This document shows positions 43,036 to 53,281 of a stretch of DNA of 64,000 nucleotides, one piece after another (within the stretch, counting starts at the first letter, position 1; every line of letters starts with the position of its first letter). Origin of the DNA: Bacillus cereus ATCC 14579 (lineage in GTDB: Bacteria; Bacillota; Bacilli; Bacillales; Bacillaceae_G); contig NC_004722.1 in NCBI RefSeq assembly GCF_000007825.1, forward strand, positions 4,996,001-5,060,000, read 5' to 3'. The notes beneath the pieces were generated by a model, which did not search any database, had not been told where the DNA came from, and saw only the letters and a program-made list of their open reading frames with translations. A program made the translations under genes and the position numbers.

Positions 43036-44565
43036 TTATTTAATAATTGTTTTACCTGTCATTTCTTTCGGTTGCTCAACACCAAGAAGTGTAAGCATTG
43101 TTGGAGCGATATCACCTAAGATACCATCTTCACGTAATTCTACGTCGTTCTTAGTAACGATGAAAGGAACCGGGTTAGTTGTATGAGCTGTCATTGGCTC
43201 TCCTTCAGAAGTTAATTCTTCATCCGCATTACCATGGTCAGCAGTAATAAGTGCTACACCATCTTTTGCAAGAATCGCTTCTACAACTTTTCCTAAACAT
43301 TCGTCAGTTGCTTCTACTGCTTTAATTGTTGGTTCCATCATCCCAGAATGGCCAACCATATCACAGTTCGCAAAGTTAAGAATGATAACATCATGTTTAT
43401 CATTTTCGATTTCATTTACTAAAGCGTCCGTTACTTCGTAAATGCTCATTTCAGGTTTCAAGTCATACGTTGCAACCTTTGGTGAGTTAATTAAGATACG
43501 CTCTTCTCCTGGGAATTCAGCCTCACGACCACCGCTAAAGAAGAATGTAACGTGCGGATACTTTTCAGTTTCCGCGATGCGAAGTTGCTTTAATCCCGCT
43601 TGTGCAACAACTTCACCTAAAGTGTTATCAAGGTTCATTGGCTTGAATGCCACGTAACCATCTACAGTTTCACTGAAGTGTGTCATACATACGAATTCTG
43701 GAATGTGAGGTACTTTTTCACCACGATCGAACTCACGGAAGTCTTCGTTTGTAAATACACGAGCAATTTGAATTGCACGGTCTGGACGGAAGTTATAGAA
43801 GATAACTGCATCATCATCATTGATTGTTGCAACTGGCGTGTTATCTTCGTTAACAATTACAGACGGCAATACGAATTCATCATAGATACCGTTCGCATAA
43901 GAGTCTTCTACACACTCTTCTGCTGATTTATAAGTAGGGCCTTCACCATTCACCATAGCACGGTAACATTTTTCTACGCGATCCCAACGCTTGTCACGGT
44001 CCATGGAGTAATAACGACCAGAGATAGTCGCGAATTGTCCTACTCCTGTTTCTTTAATTACTTCATTTGTTGCATCGATATAGCTTTGTGCTGTTTTTGG
44101 TCCAACATCGCGGCCATCTAAGAATGCATGAATGTATACTTTCTCAACGCCTTCTTTAGCTGCTAAGCGAAGAAGAGCAAACATATGGTTCATGTGACTG
44201 TGCACACCACCGTCAGAAAGTAAACCGAATAAATGAAGTGCAGTACCTTTTTCTTTTACGCTTTTAATTGCACTTTGGAACGTTTCGTTCTTATCGAACT
44301 CACCTTCACGAATTGCAACGTTAACGCGTGTTAAGCTTTGATATACAATGCGGCCAGCACCGATATTTAAGTGACCAACCTCAGAGTTACCCATTTGACC
44401 TTCTGGAAGACCTACTGCCTCGCCACAAGCTGTAAGCGTTGTGTGAGGGAATTTGTTCCAGTAACCATCAAAATTAGGTTTCTTAGCTTGTGCTACAGCA
44501 TTCCCGTAAGTTTCTTCACGAAGTCCGAAACCGTCAAGAATGATTAAAGCTGTTGGCTTTCTCAT
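43036..44565 (-). CDS. gpmI: 2,3-bisphosphoglycerate-independent phosphoglycerate mutase
   Basis: A 509-residue Mn-dependent mutase converting 3- to 2-phosphoglycerate. N-terminal metal motif [12 protein letters not shown], the nucleophile Ser in [19 protein letters not shown] (about residue 62), and metal ligands in [12 protein letters not shown] and [11 protein letters not shown]. The pH sensitivity of this enzyme type matters in sporulation. It overlaps tpiA by four bases and is intact. Confidence 0.98.
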
Positions 44566-45317
44566 TTTACCGCCCCCAGAAGACCTAAGAACGAAGCAGG
44601 CTCTAAGCTAGCACCGCCAACTAAAGCGCCGTCGATGTCAGATTGTGCCATATACTCTTTAATGTTTTCTGGTTTTACGCTACCGCCGTATTGGATACGA
44701 ACAGCTTCTGCAGCTTCTGGAGAAACAGCTTCTGCAACAACTTTACGGATGTGCGCACATACTTCGTTTGCATCTGCAGAAGAAGAAGATTTACCTGTAC
44801 CGATAGCCCAGATTGGCTCATAAGCGATAACAGTTGCTTTAACTTGCTCTTCTGTTAAACCTGCAAGTGCTTTTGTCACTTGACCTGCTACTAGATCAAA
44901 TGTTTTTCCGCTTTCGCGCTCTTATAAAGTCTCACCACAACATACGATTGGTGTTAAACCATGTTCAAATGCTGCGATAGTCTTTTTGTTTACTGACTCA
45001 TCTGTTTCAGCAAACATTTCACGACGCTCAGAGTGGCCAAGTACTACATAGCCAACTTTTAAGTCGCTAAGTGCTACTGGGCTAATTTCGCCAGTGAATG
45101 CACCATTTTTTTCGAAGTGCATGTTTTGTGCACCTACTTGTAAGTCAGTTCCTTCAGTTGCTGCTACAAGGCGCTCTAAGAATAGAGCTGGAGAGCAAAC
45201 TACTGCATCAACAGCTGAAGCTGCTGGGATTTGACCTTTAACTTCCTCTACGAAGCTAACTGCTTCTGATAGAGTTTTATTCATTTTCCAGTTACCTGCG
45301 ATAATTGGTTTACGCAT
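44562..45317 (-). pseudogene. tpiA: Triosephosphate isomerase, frame interrupted by a single TAA
   Basis: A 252-codon gene of full family length. The start [20 protein letters not shown] and the catalytic HSERREMF (His near 95) and YEPIWAIGTG (Glu near 167) are present. Codon 132 is TAA (44922-44924) inside CCGETL*ERESGKTF, where Glu is expected (CCGETLEERE), so one G-to-T change gives the stop. Loss of this enzyme would badly impair glycolysis, and gap and pgk show similar single breaks, so a sequence error is likely. RBS and neighbours are normal. Confidence 0.9.
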
Positions 45318-45349
45318 GCTTTGCACCGTCCTTTTTCTTTGGCTGCTAC

Positions 45350-46535
45350 TTATTTGTCGTTAAGACAAACTACACCTGGAAGCTCTTTACCTTCCATGAA
45401 TTCTAATGACGCACCGCCGCCAGTAGAAATGTGGCTCATTTTATCAGCCATACCGAATTTTTCAACAGCTGCTGCAGAGTCACCACCGCCGATAACAGAG
45501 TATGTATCTTCTGCATCTGCTAATGCTTGTCCTACTGCTTTTGTACCTTCTGCGAATGGAGTCATTTCGAATACACCCATTGGTCCATTCCATACAACAA
45601 GCTTAGAATTTTTAATTACATCTGCATAAATTTCACGTGTTTTAGGACCGATGTCCACGCCTTCCCAGTTAGAAGGGATAGAGTCGATACCAACGATTTT
45701 AGTTGTTGCAGTTTCAGAGAATTCCTCAGTGATTACAACATCAACTGGCATGTAGAAGTTTACGCCTTTTTCTTTTGCAAGTTGCATAAATTCTTTAGCT
45801 AGTTCGATCTTGTCGTCTTCACATAGAGATAGACCAATTTCATGACCTAAAGCTTTAACGAATGTGTAAGCAAGTCCACCACCGATGATTAAGTTATCTA
45901 CTTTGTCTAATAGATGACGAATTACACCGATTTTATCTTTTACTTTCGCACCACCGATAATAGCTGTAAATGGACGTTCTGGGTTAGAAAGTGCTTTACC
46001 AAGTACATCTAACTCTTTTTCCATTAATAGACCAGATACTGCTGGTAGGTAGTCTGCGATACCTGCTGTAGAAGCGTGAGCACGGTGAGCTGCACCGAAT
46101 GCATCGTTTACGAAGATGTCAACAAGTGCTGGAAATTCTTTCGCAAGTTCTGCATCGTTCTTTTCTTCGCCCCGCATAGAAACGTACGTTTTCAAGAACT
46201 AATACGTCGCCTTCGTTCATTGCTGCAACCATTTCTTGTGCAACTGGTCCGAATGCTTCGTCCGCTTTTTTAACGTCTTTACCAAGAAGCTCACCTAAAC
46301 GTGCTGCTACTGGAGTTAAACGCATTTCTTCTACTACTTGACCTTTTGGACGGCCTAAGTGACTTGCTAAAATAACTTTCGCACCTTGCTCTACTAAATA
46401 TTGAATTGTAGGAAGAGCTGCACGGATACGAGTTTCATCTGTAATTTTGCCTTCTTTCATAGGTACGTTGAAATCAACGCGGCAAAATACACGCTTACCT
46501 TTTAAATCTACGTCACGAATTGATTTTTTGTTCAT
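45350..46535 (-). pseudogene. pgk: Phosphoglycerate kinase, frame interrupted by one extra base
   Basis: 1186 bases, one more than 395 codons. The N-terminal part (MNKKSIRDVDLKGKRVFCRV, SHLGRP) and the C-terminal part (NDAFGAAHRAHAST, GGAKVKDKIGVIRHL, GGGDSAAAVEKFG) are both complete and in different frames. The break is at a CCCC run near 46172-46175, where LENVRFYAG should continue EEKNDAEL. Removing one base restores the whole gene. A homopolymer error is the simplest explanation. Confidence 0.9.
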
Positions 46536-46613
46536 TGGATTTCCCTCCGACTACTAGTTAGGATTGACAAAACCCACTCAAAAGCTTAACACATTTGCTT
46601 TTAAAACGAAAGA

Positions 46614-46650
46614 AGAGAGAGAGGGAACAAACCCTCTCCCTCGTTTTGTC
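46614..46650 (-). terminator. Hairpin after gap
   Basis: On the minus strand GAGGGAGAGGGTTTGTTCCC and TCTCTC-type pairing around a short loop, 25 bp beyond the gap stop. It may partially terminate, giving the higher gap than pgk expression known in bacilli. Confidence 0.6.
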
Positions 46651-46674
46651 ATTGATAACTTATATAATTAAGAA

Positions 46675-47680
46675 TTAAAGACCTTTTGAAGTCATGTAAG
46701 CTGCTAGGTCTACTACGCGGTTAGAGTAACCAGTTTCGTTATCGTACCAAGAAAGTACTTTAACCATGTTACCTTCCATTACCATTGTAGATAATGCATC
46801 GATTGTAGAAGAAGCTGTACATCCGTTATAGTCGATAGATACTAATGGCTCTTCGCTGTATCCAAGGATACCTTTTAATTCGCCTTCAGCTGCTGCTTTG
46901 AATGCTGCATTTACTTCTTCAACTGTTACTTCTTTGTCAAGTTCAACAACTAGGTCAACTAGAGAAACGTTAGCAGTTGGAACACGTACAGCGCCACCGT
47001 TTAATTTACCTTTAAGTTCTGGTAATACTAATGCTACAGCTTTAGCTGCACCAGTAGATGTTGGGATCATGTTTTCAGCTGCTGCACGAGCACGACGTAA
47101 ATCTTTGTGTGGTAAGTCTAAGATTTGTTGGTCGTTAGTGTAAGAGTGAATTGTTGTCATCATTCCGCGTTTTACGCCGAATTTTTCGTTTAATACTTTA
47201 GCGAATGGAGCTAGACAGTTTGTAGTACAAGAAGCGTTAGATACTACGTTGTGGTTAGCTGCATCGTATTGTTCGTGGTTAACACCCATAACTACAGTGA
47301 TATCTTCGTCAGAAGCTGGAGCTGAGATGATAACTTTCTTAACTGATCCACCTAAGTGTTTCTCAGCGTCTGATTTTTTAGTGAAACGGCCAGTAGATTC
47401 TACTACTACTTCTACTCCGTAGTCGCTCCATGGTAATTGAGCTGGGTCACGCTCAGCGATAACTTTAATTTCTTTACCGTTAACAACGATGCTGTTTTCG
47501 TTAGCAGATACTTCTGCATTTAAAGTTCCGTGAACTGTGTCATATTTTAAAAGGTGAGCTAATGTTTTAGCATCTGTTAAGTCGTTGATTGCTACTACTT
47601 CTACCTCAGAGTTGTTAAGAGCTGCGCGGAATACGTTACGTCCGGATACGTCCAAATCCATTAATACCAATTTTAGTCAT
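46675..47680 (-). pseudogene. gapA: Glyceraldehyde-3-phosphate dehydrogenase, frame interrupted by one extra base
   Basis: 1006 bases, one more than 335 codons. Behind GGAGGAAATTCAA the gene starts MTKIGINGFGRIR and stops; the main frame then gives GRNVFRAALNNSEVEVVAIN through to the end. The extra base is in the CCGG at 47642-47645 (expected GRIGRNV). The active site SNASCTTNCLAPFAKVLNEK (Cys near 152), HSYTNDQ and the C-terminal SWYDNETGYSNRVV are intact. It is the first gene of the glycolytic operon under CggR. Confidence 0.92.
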
Positions 47681-47706
47681 TTGAATTTCCTCCTTGGGGG
47701 ATTATA

Positions 47707-48735
47707 TTAAAGGGTAAAACCCTTTGTTAACTGTTTTGCTGCACCTTCATCTGTAATTAGAATTGAAGTGTGCCCTTGTTTAATTACAGCCTGTATTGCT
47801 TTTGCCTTTGAAGAACCTCCAGCGACTGCAACAACGTGAGATACATTTTGTAAATCCTCTAGTTGCATACCAACTGTTCTTACTTTATGAACAACATTTC
47901 CTTCTTCATTAAAGTAGTAACCGAAAGCTTCGCCAACTGCTTCGCTTGCCTGAATCTTTAACCAATCTGCTTCTGAAGTACTTCTGCGACGTGCCATTGT
48001 TAACGCATCACCTATTCCATGAATGACGATATTGGAAGATCGAATCAACTCAAGAACTTCTTTCACGGAAGGCTCTGTCACAATAGACGCATATGCTTCG
48101 CTACTAACATGGTCTGGAACATACAATAAGCGATAATTACTCATCGTATTTTGTGCCATCTTGGCACAAATGGTATTGGCTTCTAATTCGACGCCTTCTC
48201 CAATTCCACCACGTGCTGGGACAAATAGCATATGTAAATCTTTGCAATCAAGTTGCATCATGTCCGCAGCAGCAGCTAGCGTAGTTCCTCCAGCCACAGC
48301 AACGATATTATTCGCTGTCAGACGGTCTTTTATACAAGTCACACAAGCACGGCCCATCTCCAGTTTGACCCAAGGTGATTCATCACTATCACCAGGGACA
48401 ACGAAAACTTCATCCAAGTCTAATGTTTCCTTAAGTTGCTTTTCTAAAACCTTTAACCCGGAAATCTCTTTCATAAAGTCTTCCAAAGCAAGAACTAAAG
48501 CTGTTCCTTCTTCTGTCAAAGTCATTCCAGAAGAAGCGACGTGAACTAAGTTTTGTTCTTTCAAAACTTGAACTTCACTTCGCAATACTCGTTCTGTCAT
48601 ACCGAGACTTGCTGATAAGTTTCTTCTTCCAATCGGCTGCATGAGCCTAATGTATTGAAGAATTTGCATTCTCGTTTGCATAACAGGTAGCAGATCAGGT
48701 AATAATTTTTTTGTGTTCTGAATCCATGAGCGCAT
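47707..48735 (-). CDS. cggR: Central glycolytic genes regulator
   Basis: A 342-residue SorC-family repressor of gap and the following glycolytic genes, released by fructose-1,6-bisphosphate. The N-terminal winged helix contains IGRRNLSASLGMTERVLRSE. The sugar-phosphate-binding domain has VAVAGGTTLAAAADMM and VPARGGIGEGVELEANTICA. I start at the ATG at 48735 (MRSWIQNTKKLLPDLL), since GAGGAGAATAG precedes it, not at a GTG 15 bases upstream. Its operator lies 41 bp upstream. Confidence 0.95.
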   Translation of the reverse strand: MRSWIQNTKKLLPDLLPVMQTRMQILQYIRLMQPIGRRNLSASLGMTERVLRSEVQVLKEQNLVHVASSGMTLTEEGTALVLALEDFMKEISGLKVLEKQLKETLDLDEVFVVPGDSDESPWVKLEMGRACVTCIKDRLTANNIVAVAGGTTLAAAADMMQLDCKDLHMLFVPARGGIGEGVELEANTICAKMAQNTMSNYRLLYVPDHVSSEAYASIVTEPSVKEVLELIRSSNIVIHGIGDALTMARRRSTSEADWLKIQASEAVGEAFGYYFNEEGNVVHKVRTVGMQLEDLQNVSHVVAVAGGSSKAKAIQAVIKQGHTSILITDEGAAKQLTKGFTL

Positions 48736-48775
48736 ATCTATTCTCCTCACTACATCGGTTCATTTTTCCTTCGTG

Positions 48776-48811
48776 GTCACTTTACGTCCCGTAGTGACAT
48801 TTTGTGTCCCA
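48776..48811 (-). promoter_or_regulatory. CggR operator
   Basis: On the minus strand TGGGACACAAAATGTC, four bases, CGGGACGTAAAGTGAC: two 16-bp direct half-sites fitting CGGGAC-N6-TGTC-N4-CGGGAC-N6-TGTC with two mismatches. It sits upstream of cggR, so the gene represses its own operon including gap. Confidence 0.85.
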
Positions 48812-48871
48812 CATAGGTTAAAAAAATAATCCCTGCTACGTGTATTATTGTAACAGGAGATAGAAACTTAT

Positions 48872-49126
48872 TCAACTCTTAACTGCATTCTTTATATAGT
48901 TTATTATGACACCTTTGTGAATGTTACCATATTCTACTTGTTTTCCGTCCATTTCTACAACCGGAATCATTAAGTGATATTTTTCTAAAAGGTCATTATC
49001 TTCATATATATCTATTTCCTCGATTTGAAAAGAATATTCACATTGTACTTCCTGTAAAACTTGTTTTGCCTTCACGCAAAGGCCACAATCTTTTTTAGTA
49101 TACAGTACAACTTTCATCTTCTTCAC
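48872..49126 (-). CDS. Glutaredoxin-family protein
   Basis: An 84-residue thioredoxin-fold protein with the redox motif CGLC (residues 14-17, in YTKKDCGLCVKAKQVL) and cis-Pro region MIPVVEMDGKQ. It likely reduces disulfides or acts as a thiol switch; the substrate is unknown. The gene adjoins rpoN with one base between stop and start. Confidence 0.8.
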   Translation of the reverse strand: MKKMKVVLYTKKDCGLCVKAKQVLQEVQCEYSFQIEEIDIYEDNDLLEKYHLMIPVVEMDGKQVEYGNIHKGVIINYIKNAVKS

Positions 49127-50434
49127 CTATCCGATCGTTTTTCGTAATGACGAAGCTGGGATATGCATTTGTTCTCTATACTTCGCCACTGTTCTTCGAG
49201 AAATAACAATTTCATGCTCTTCTTCTAATAATTTTGAAATCTTTTGATCTGAAAGTGGCTTTTTCTTATCCTCTGCCCCAATTAACGTTTGAATAAATTG
49301 TTTTACACGTTTTGTAGAAACTGCTTCATCTTCAGTCGTCGAAACGGCATTGCTAAAGAACGATTTCATCTCAAATAAACCGTGTGGTGTTTGCACATAT
49401 TTATTTCGCGTCGCACGACTAATTGTCGATTCATGCACACTTAACTCTTCAGCTACCTCTTTTAAAGCGAGAGGTCTTAAATACTCTGGACCTTTCCAGA
49501 AGAAATCACGTTGTTTTTCCATAATAATAGTCATTACTTGCAGCAATGTCTGTTTTCTCTGCTTCAAACTGCGCATAATCCACTGCACATGCTGATACTT
49601 TTCTGATACGTAAGATGCTACTTCACTTTCACTATTATTAAGAAGCGCACTATATTCAGAATGAATTTCAATTCTCGGCATATTTCTCTCGTTCATTTGT
49701 AAGACGAGGCGATCGCCATCTTTTTTCACCGCCATATCAGGTACAATGTAAAGTGGTTTATCTGAAGAAAACGCAAGACCTGGTTTTGGTTGTAATGACG
49801 TTATACAATTTACCGCACTCTGCAATTCCTCATTACTACACTTCAACACTTGAACGAGCTTTCGCCAATCTTTCTTCACGAAATAAGCGAAATGATCTTC
49901 TACAACCTCTTCTGCTAATCCATTACGTCTTTGTAAGCGCTTCAATTGCAAGGTTAAACATTCCTGAATATTACGCGCCCCTACCCCTGCTGGTTCCAGT
50001 GATTGGACAAGCTCTACAGAGCGGTCGACTACATGAATGGGCGCAGAAAGGAGCTCTGCTAACTCTTCATTCGTTTCTTGTAAATATCCATTTCCATCCA
50101 TGTTCATAATAATGAAGGAAGCTACTTTTCGCTCTTCTTCATCTATTTTATAATACTGTATTTGATTTAATAAATGTTGCTGAATCGTTGTAGAATCCAC
50201 ACTGTAGATCTCCATCTGATTCTCGACTTGTTTGCTGGTACTTTTACTGTTGTTAGAGCTCTTTTTCTTCTCCCTCTCAAAACCACCTAACTCAATAAGG
50301 GGATTCTCTAACGATTGCTCATACAAAAACTCCGATAATTCTTGTACATTATACTGGAGCATTGTAATCGCTTGCCTTAACTCTTGTGTCATTGCCAAAC
50401 GTAAGCTTTGTTCTTGTAAAAGACTTGCCTTCAA
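49127..50434 (-). CDS. rpoN: RNA polymerase sigma-54 factor
   Basis: A 436-residue sigma-54 (SigL in B. subtilis). Activator-interacting N-terminus LRLAMTQELRQAITMLQYNV with the Gln-rich start, the core-binding region GVGARNIQECLTLQLKRLQR, and the RpoN box ISRRTVAKYREQMHIPASSL near the end. I start at TTG 50434 (preceded by GGGGGAGATTAGT), as the longer frame upstream has no site. It needs enhancer-binding activators, none of which lie here. Confidence 0.93.
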   Translation of the reverse strand: MKASLLQEQSLRLAMTQELRQAITMLQYNVQELSEFLYEQSLENPLIELGGFEREKKKSSNNSKSTSKQVENQMEIYSVDSTTIQQHLLNQIQYYKIDEEERKVASFIIMNMDGNGYLQETNEELAELLSAPIHVVDRSVELVQSLEPAGVGARNIQECLTLQLKRLQRRNGLAEEVVEDHFAYFVKKDWRKLVQVLKCSNEELQSAVNCITSLQPKPGLAFSSDKPLYIVPDMAVKKDGDRLVLQMNERNMPRIEIHSEYSALLNNSESEVASYVSEKYQHVQWIMRSLKQRKQTLLQVMTIIMEKQRDFFWKGPEYLRPLALKEVAEELSVHESTISRATRNKYVQTPHGLFEMKSFFSNAVSTTEDEAVSTKRVKQFIQTLIGAEDKKKPLSDQKISKLLEEEHEIVISRRTVAKYREQMHIPASSLRKTIG

Positions 50435-50651
50435 ACTAATCTCCCCCTTGTTTCTATTGTACAATAAGTTTGGTAAAAGGAGAATCCTCACGCAGACACC
50501 CATTCCAAAATATTATTAATTTATATGTATTAATGAGATTTACAACTTACAACCGAAATTTGAATAATATTGAAAGAAAATAATAAGGTTAAAAATTATC
50601 ATCAAGTACTAATAGTAAATCTTATTACCAGATATAACAAGAGGGAAATAA
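50435..50651. other. Gene-free stretch upstream of rpoN
   Basis: Contains the rpoN promoter region and A/T-rich sequence without a convincing frame or binding site. Confidence 0.4.
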
Positions 50652-50690
50652 AAAAAGTCCTAACCTACAAAACGTAAGTTAGGACTTTTT
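50652..50690 (-). terminator. Terminator of the tRNA-Arg gene
   Basis: On the minus strand AAAAAGTCCTAACTTACG, loop, CGTTTTGTAGGTTAGGAC, then TTTTTT. It directly follows the tRNA 3' end. Confidence 0.85.
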
Positions 50691-50692
50691 GA

Positions 50693-50768
50693 CGCGCCCA
50701 GAGGGATTCGAACCCCCGGCAGACGTGGTACCGGAAACCACCGCTCTATCCGACTGAGCTATGGGCGC
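50693..50768 (-). tRNA. tRNA-Arg(CCG)
   Basis: A 76-nt cloverleaf: acceptor arms GCGCCCA/TGGGCGC, the anticodon loop TTCCGGT (anticodon CCG, reads CGG) in a GTGGT/ACCAC stem, and the T-arm GGTTCGAATCC. CCA is not encoded. Confidence 0.93.
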
Positions 50769-50972
50769 ATGATTATAGAAAACACTTCATTTTCTTCTCA
50801 TAATAATAGCAATAAAATCCATCTAAATCAATAAAAATATCCCCGTAATACCTTATGCATCTTAGCTAAAAGCATATAAAATCTATTTCACCCCTAAATT
50901 TTCCAATCATAAATTCACCCCAACTCACAAATTATAATCTTTGAATTGATATTCCAAAGGGGGCTTCATTCA
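50769..50972. other. Gene-free stretch before the spoVA2-like operon
   Basis: About 200 A/T-rich bases upstream of the first DUF1657 gene. A forespore (sigma-G) promoter is expected, but I could not place its boxes with confidence. Confidence 0.35.
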
Positions 50973-51179
50973 ATGACTGTAATTACGAAACTAAAGCAAA
51001 CTGTTTCTGGATTAAAAAGTGCACAAGCTAGCTTAGAGGGATTCGCTCTTGATACGGATAACCAACAAGCGAAGCAACTTTTCCAAACAGCTGCGCAGCA
51101 AACACAAACGATTATCGATTCTTTAAACCCACGCGTTGAAGAAGTCCAACAAGAAGAACCACAATACTCACAGCAATAA
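50973..51179 (+). CDS. DUF1657 protein, first copy
   Basis: A 68-residue, mostly helical protein, MTVITKLKQTVSGLKSAQAS and on, ending EEPQYSQQ. It has a GGGGGC ribosome site. The second DUF1657 gene at 53640 has the same plan (KTCLASVRGAQASLSS...EEPQYKGF), so the two are paralogues bracketing the spoVA genes. Such genes are hallmarks of the spoVA2mob operon type. Function unknown; probably forespore-expressed. Confidence 0.85.
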   Translation: MTVITKLKQTVSGLKSAQASLEGFALDTDNQQAKQLFQTAAQQTQTIIDSLNPRVEEVQQEEPQYSQQ

Positions 51180-51272
51180 CAAATCAGTCTTGCTGTGAAA
51201 TAGAAAAAGGATGATATGCAGTCATCCTTTTTCTATCACATTACATATTGTAATAGAAATGGAATGATAATT

Positions 51273-51758
51273 ATGCGAAAACTCGGCCTCATAACCGCAT
51301 TATTTGCACTTCTATTTAGCTCTTTTACCGGATGTGATAATAGTCCTTTAGATAAAAAAGTGAAAGAAGAAGCAAAACGAACGGAGAAAGAAAAAGGTCC
51401 AAAGTTAACAAAGACGAGTACGGAATCCTTTAATCAATCTATATCACAAGGAGCGAAAAAAAGAGCTCTCGCTATGGATGAAATTATAAAAAGCACAGCA
51501 GTGAATTCAAATTTAGATCTCTACATAGCAGTTACACCTGAGCATCACGAAAGGTTTGGATTAAAACCTCTTCGTAAAAAGCTTCAAAAGCAGCTAAGTG
51601 ATGAGCATCCTACTTTCGATGTTCGTGTCAGTACAGATAAAAAAATCTTTATGTTACTCGAAAAACTCGAAAGAAAAATTAAGGAAAAAGAAGTATCTAA
51701 AGATGAAATTAATAAACAATTAAAATTCATTGGTAAAAAAATGGAGTCTAACACTTAA
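51273..51758 (+). CDS. YhcN/YlaJ-family sporulation lipoprotein
   Basis: A 161-residue lipoprotein with signal MRKLGLITALFALLFSSFTG and lipobox FTGC. The mature part has KRALAMDEIIKSTAVNSNLD, LDLYIAVTPEHHERFGLKPL and KEVSKDEINKQLKFIGKK-type residues of the YhcN/YlaJ family, which localises to spore membranes. It lies between a DUF1657 gene and spoVAC. Confidence 0.8.
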   Translation: MRKLGLITALFALLFSSFTGCDNSPLDKKVKEEAKRTEKEKGPKLTKTSTESFNQSISQGAKKRALAMDEIIKSTAVNSNLDLYIAVTPEHHERFGLKPLRKKLQKQLSDEHPTFDVRVSTDKKIFMLLEKLERKIKEKEVSKDEINKQLKFIGKKMESNT

Positions 51759-51787
51759 CGCTTTTTAAAAGAAAAGGAAGGATTGCA

Positions 51788-52264
51788 ATGGCTAGTAAAG
51801 ATAAAAACTTAACCCCTGTACAACAGGAGTATAAAAAATTCGAACAAGAACGCGAACCGAAACGACCTGTCTTAAAAAATTGTATAAAAGCCTTTTTCGT
51901 CGGTGGTTTTATTTGCTTCATCGGACAACTCATTTCTACTTTTTATATCACATATTTTGATTTCACTGAACGCTCAGCAGGCAATCCAACAGTCGCAACT
52001 CTCATTTTCATCTCCATGTTACTAACTGGATTTGGTATATACGATCGTTTTGGACAGTTTGCCGGAGCAGGTACAGCTGTACCTGTTACTGGATTTGGTA
52101 ACTCTGTTATTGCCGCATGTATTGAGCATCGAACGGAAGGATTTGTCCTTGGCGTTGGCGGCAATATGTTTAAACTAGCTGGTTCTGTTATTTTATTTGG
52201 TGTATTTTCCGCTTTCGTCATCGCACTTATTAAAACTATTCTCGTTCAATGGGGAGGGCTATAA
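51788..52264 (+). CDS. spoVAC: Stage V sporulation protein AC (spoVA2-type)
   Basis: A 158-residue membrane protein with four helices (AFFVGGFICFIGQLISTFYI and VATLIFISMLLTGFGIYDRF, then FAGAGTAVPVTGFGNSVIAA). SpoVAC and SpoVAEB channel Ca-dipicolinic acid into the spore and act as a mechanosensitive route at germination. The glycine-rich FAGAGTAVPVTGFGN block is shared with the SpoVAE-type protein at 53278. Confidence 0.93.
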   Translation: MASKDKNLTPVQQEYKKFEQEREPKRPVLKNCIKAFFVGGFICFIGQLISTFYITYFDFTERSAGNPTVATLIFISMLLTGFGIYDRFGQFAGAGTAVPVTGFGNSVIAACIEHRTEGFVLGVGGNMFKLAGSVILFGVFSAFVIALIKTILVQWGGL

Positions 52265-53281
52265 ATGTTACAAGGACACCGAACGTGGGTATTTGAAAAC
52301 AAACCAGTCATTATCTCAACAGGGGTTGTCGGTGGACCATTTGAAGCAAAGGGGAACATCCCAGAAGACTTCGATATCCTTCATGAAGATTTATGGCTTG
52401 GACAAGATTCCTATGAAAAAGCACATAAAATTTTATTCGAAGAAGCTTGTAGCCGCGCTACTGAAAAAGCAGAACTTCGTAAAGACGATATTCAATTCGT
52501 ACTCGCAGGAGATTTAATTAATCAAATCACTCCAACAAGCTTTGCTTGCCGCACACTTGGCACTCCTTATCTCGGACTATTCGGGGCTTGCTCTACTTCT
52601 ATGGAAGGTTTAGCACTTGGAGCAAGTATCGTAAATGCAAAAGGTGCAAAATATTTATTAACTGGAGCTTCAAGCCATAATACTGCTGTAGAAAAACAAT
52701 TCCGCTACCCTACCGAATACGGCGGACAAAAGCCGCCTACTGCACAGTGGACAGTAACCGGAGCAGGAGCCGCTATTTTAAGCGATACTGGACACGGTCC
52801 AAGAGTAACCTCTGCAACAATCGGACGAGTGATTGATATGGGATTAACGGATCCGTTTAATATGGGAGGCGCAATGGCTCCAGCTGCAGTTGATACAATT
52901 GAAGCCCATTTACGTGAACGCCAAATTGATGCCTCTTACTACGATTTAATCGTAACAGGCGATCTCGGACATGTAGGACGCGAAATTGCTTATGACTTAC
53001 TACATAAACACGGAACGAAAGTAACGAGCGAACAATTTCAAGATTGCGGAATTATCATTTACAGAGAAGGACAACCTGTCATAGCTGGTGCTAGCGGGCC
53101 TGGATGTTCCGCAACAGTCGTGTATGGTCATTTATTAAATCGAATGAAAAGAGGAGAGTTCAAAAAAATACTTGTCGTTGCGACAGGCGCTTTACTATCT
53201 CCACTTACATTCCAACAAGAAGAAACAATTCCATGTATCGCTCATGCCGTTTCGATTGAATTTGGAGGTGCAACGCAATGA
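52265..53281 (+). CDS. spoVAD: Stage V sporulation protein AD (spoVA2-type)
   Basis: A 338-residue soluble protein with the thiolase-like fold that binds dipicolinic acid. The nucleophile-loop region FGACSTSMEGLALGASIVNA, SSHNTAVEKQFRYPTEYGGQ and LGHVGREIAYDLL are family marks. It begins where spoVAC ends and overlaps spoVAE by four bases, so subunits are made together. Confidence 0.93.
   Translation: MLQGHRTWVFENKPVIISTGVVGGPFEAKGNIPEDFDILHEDLWLGQDSYEKAHKILFEEACSRATEKAELRKDDIQFVLAGDLINQITPTSFACRTLGTPYLGLFGACSTSMEGLALGASIVNAKGAKYLLTGASSHNTAVEKQFRYPTEYGGQKPPTAQWTVTGAGAAILSDTGHGPRVTSATIGRVIDMGLTDPFNMGGAMAPAAVDTIEAHLRERQIDASYYDLIVTGDLGHVGREIAYDLLHKHGTKVTSEQFQDCGIIIYREGQPVIAGASGPGCSATVVYGHLLNRMKRGEFKKILVVATGALLSPLTFQQEETIPCIAHAVSIEFGGATQ

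Noticed and set aside
44880..46200. Programmed frameshifting or readthrough in pgk and tpiA
   Set aside because: These genes are uninterrupted in bacilli. There is no slippery-site arrangement in tpiA, where a sense codon is simply a stop.
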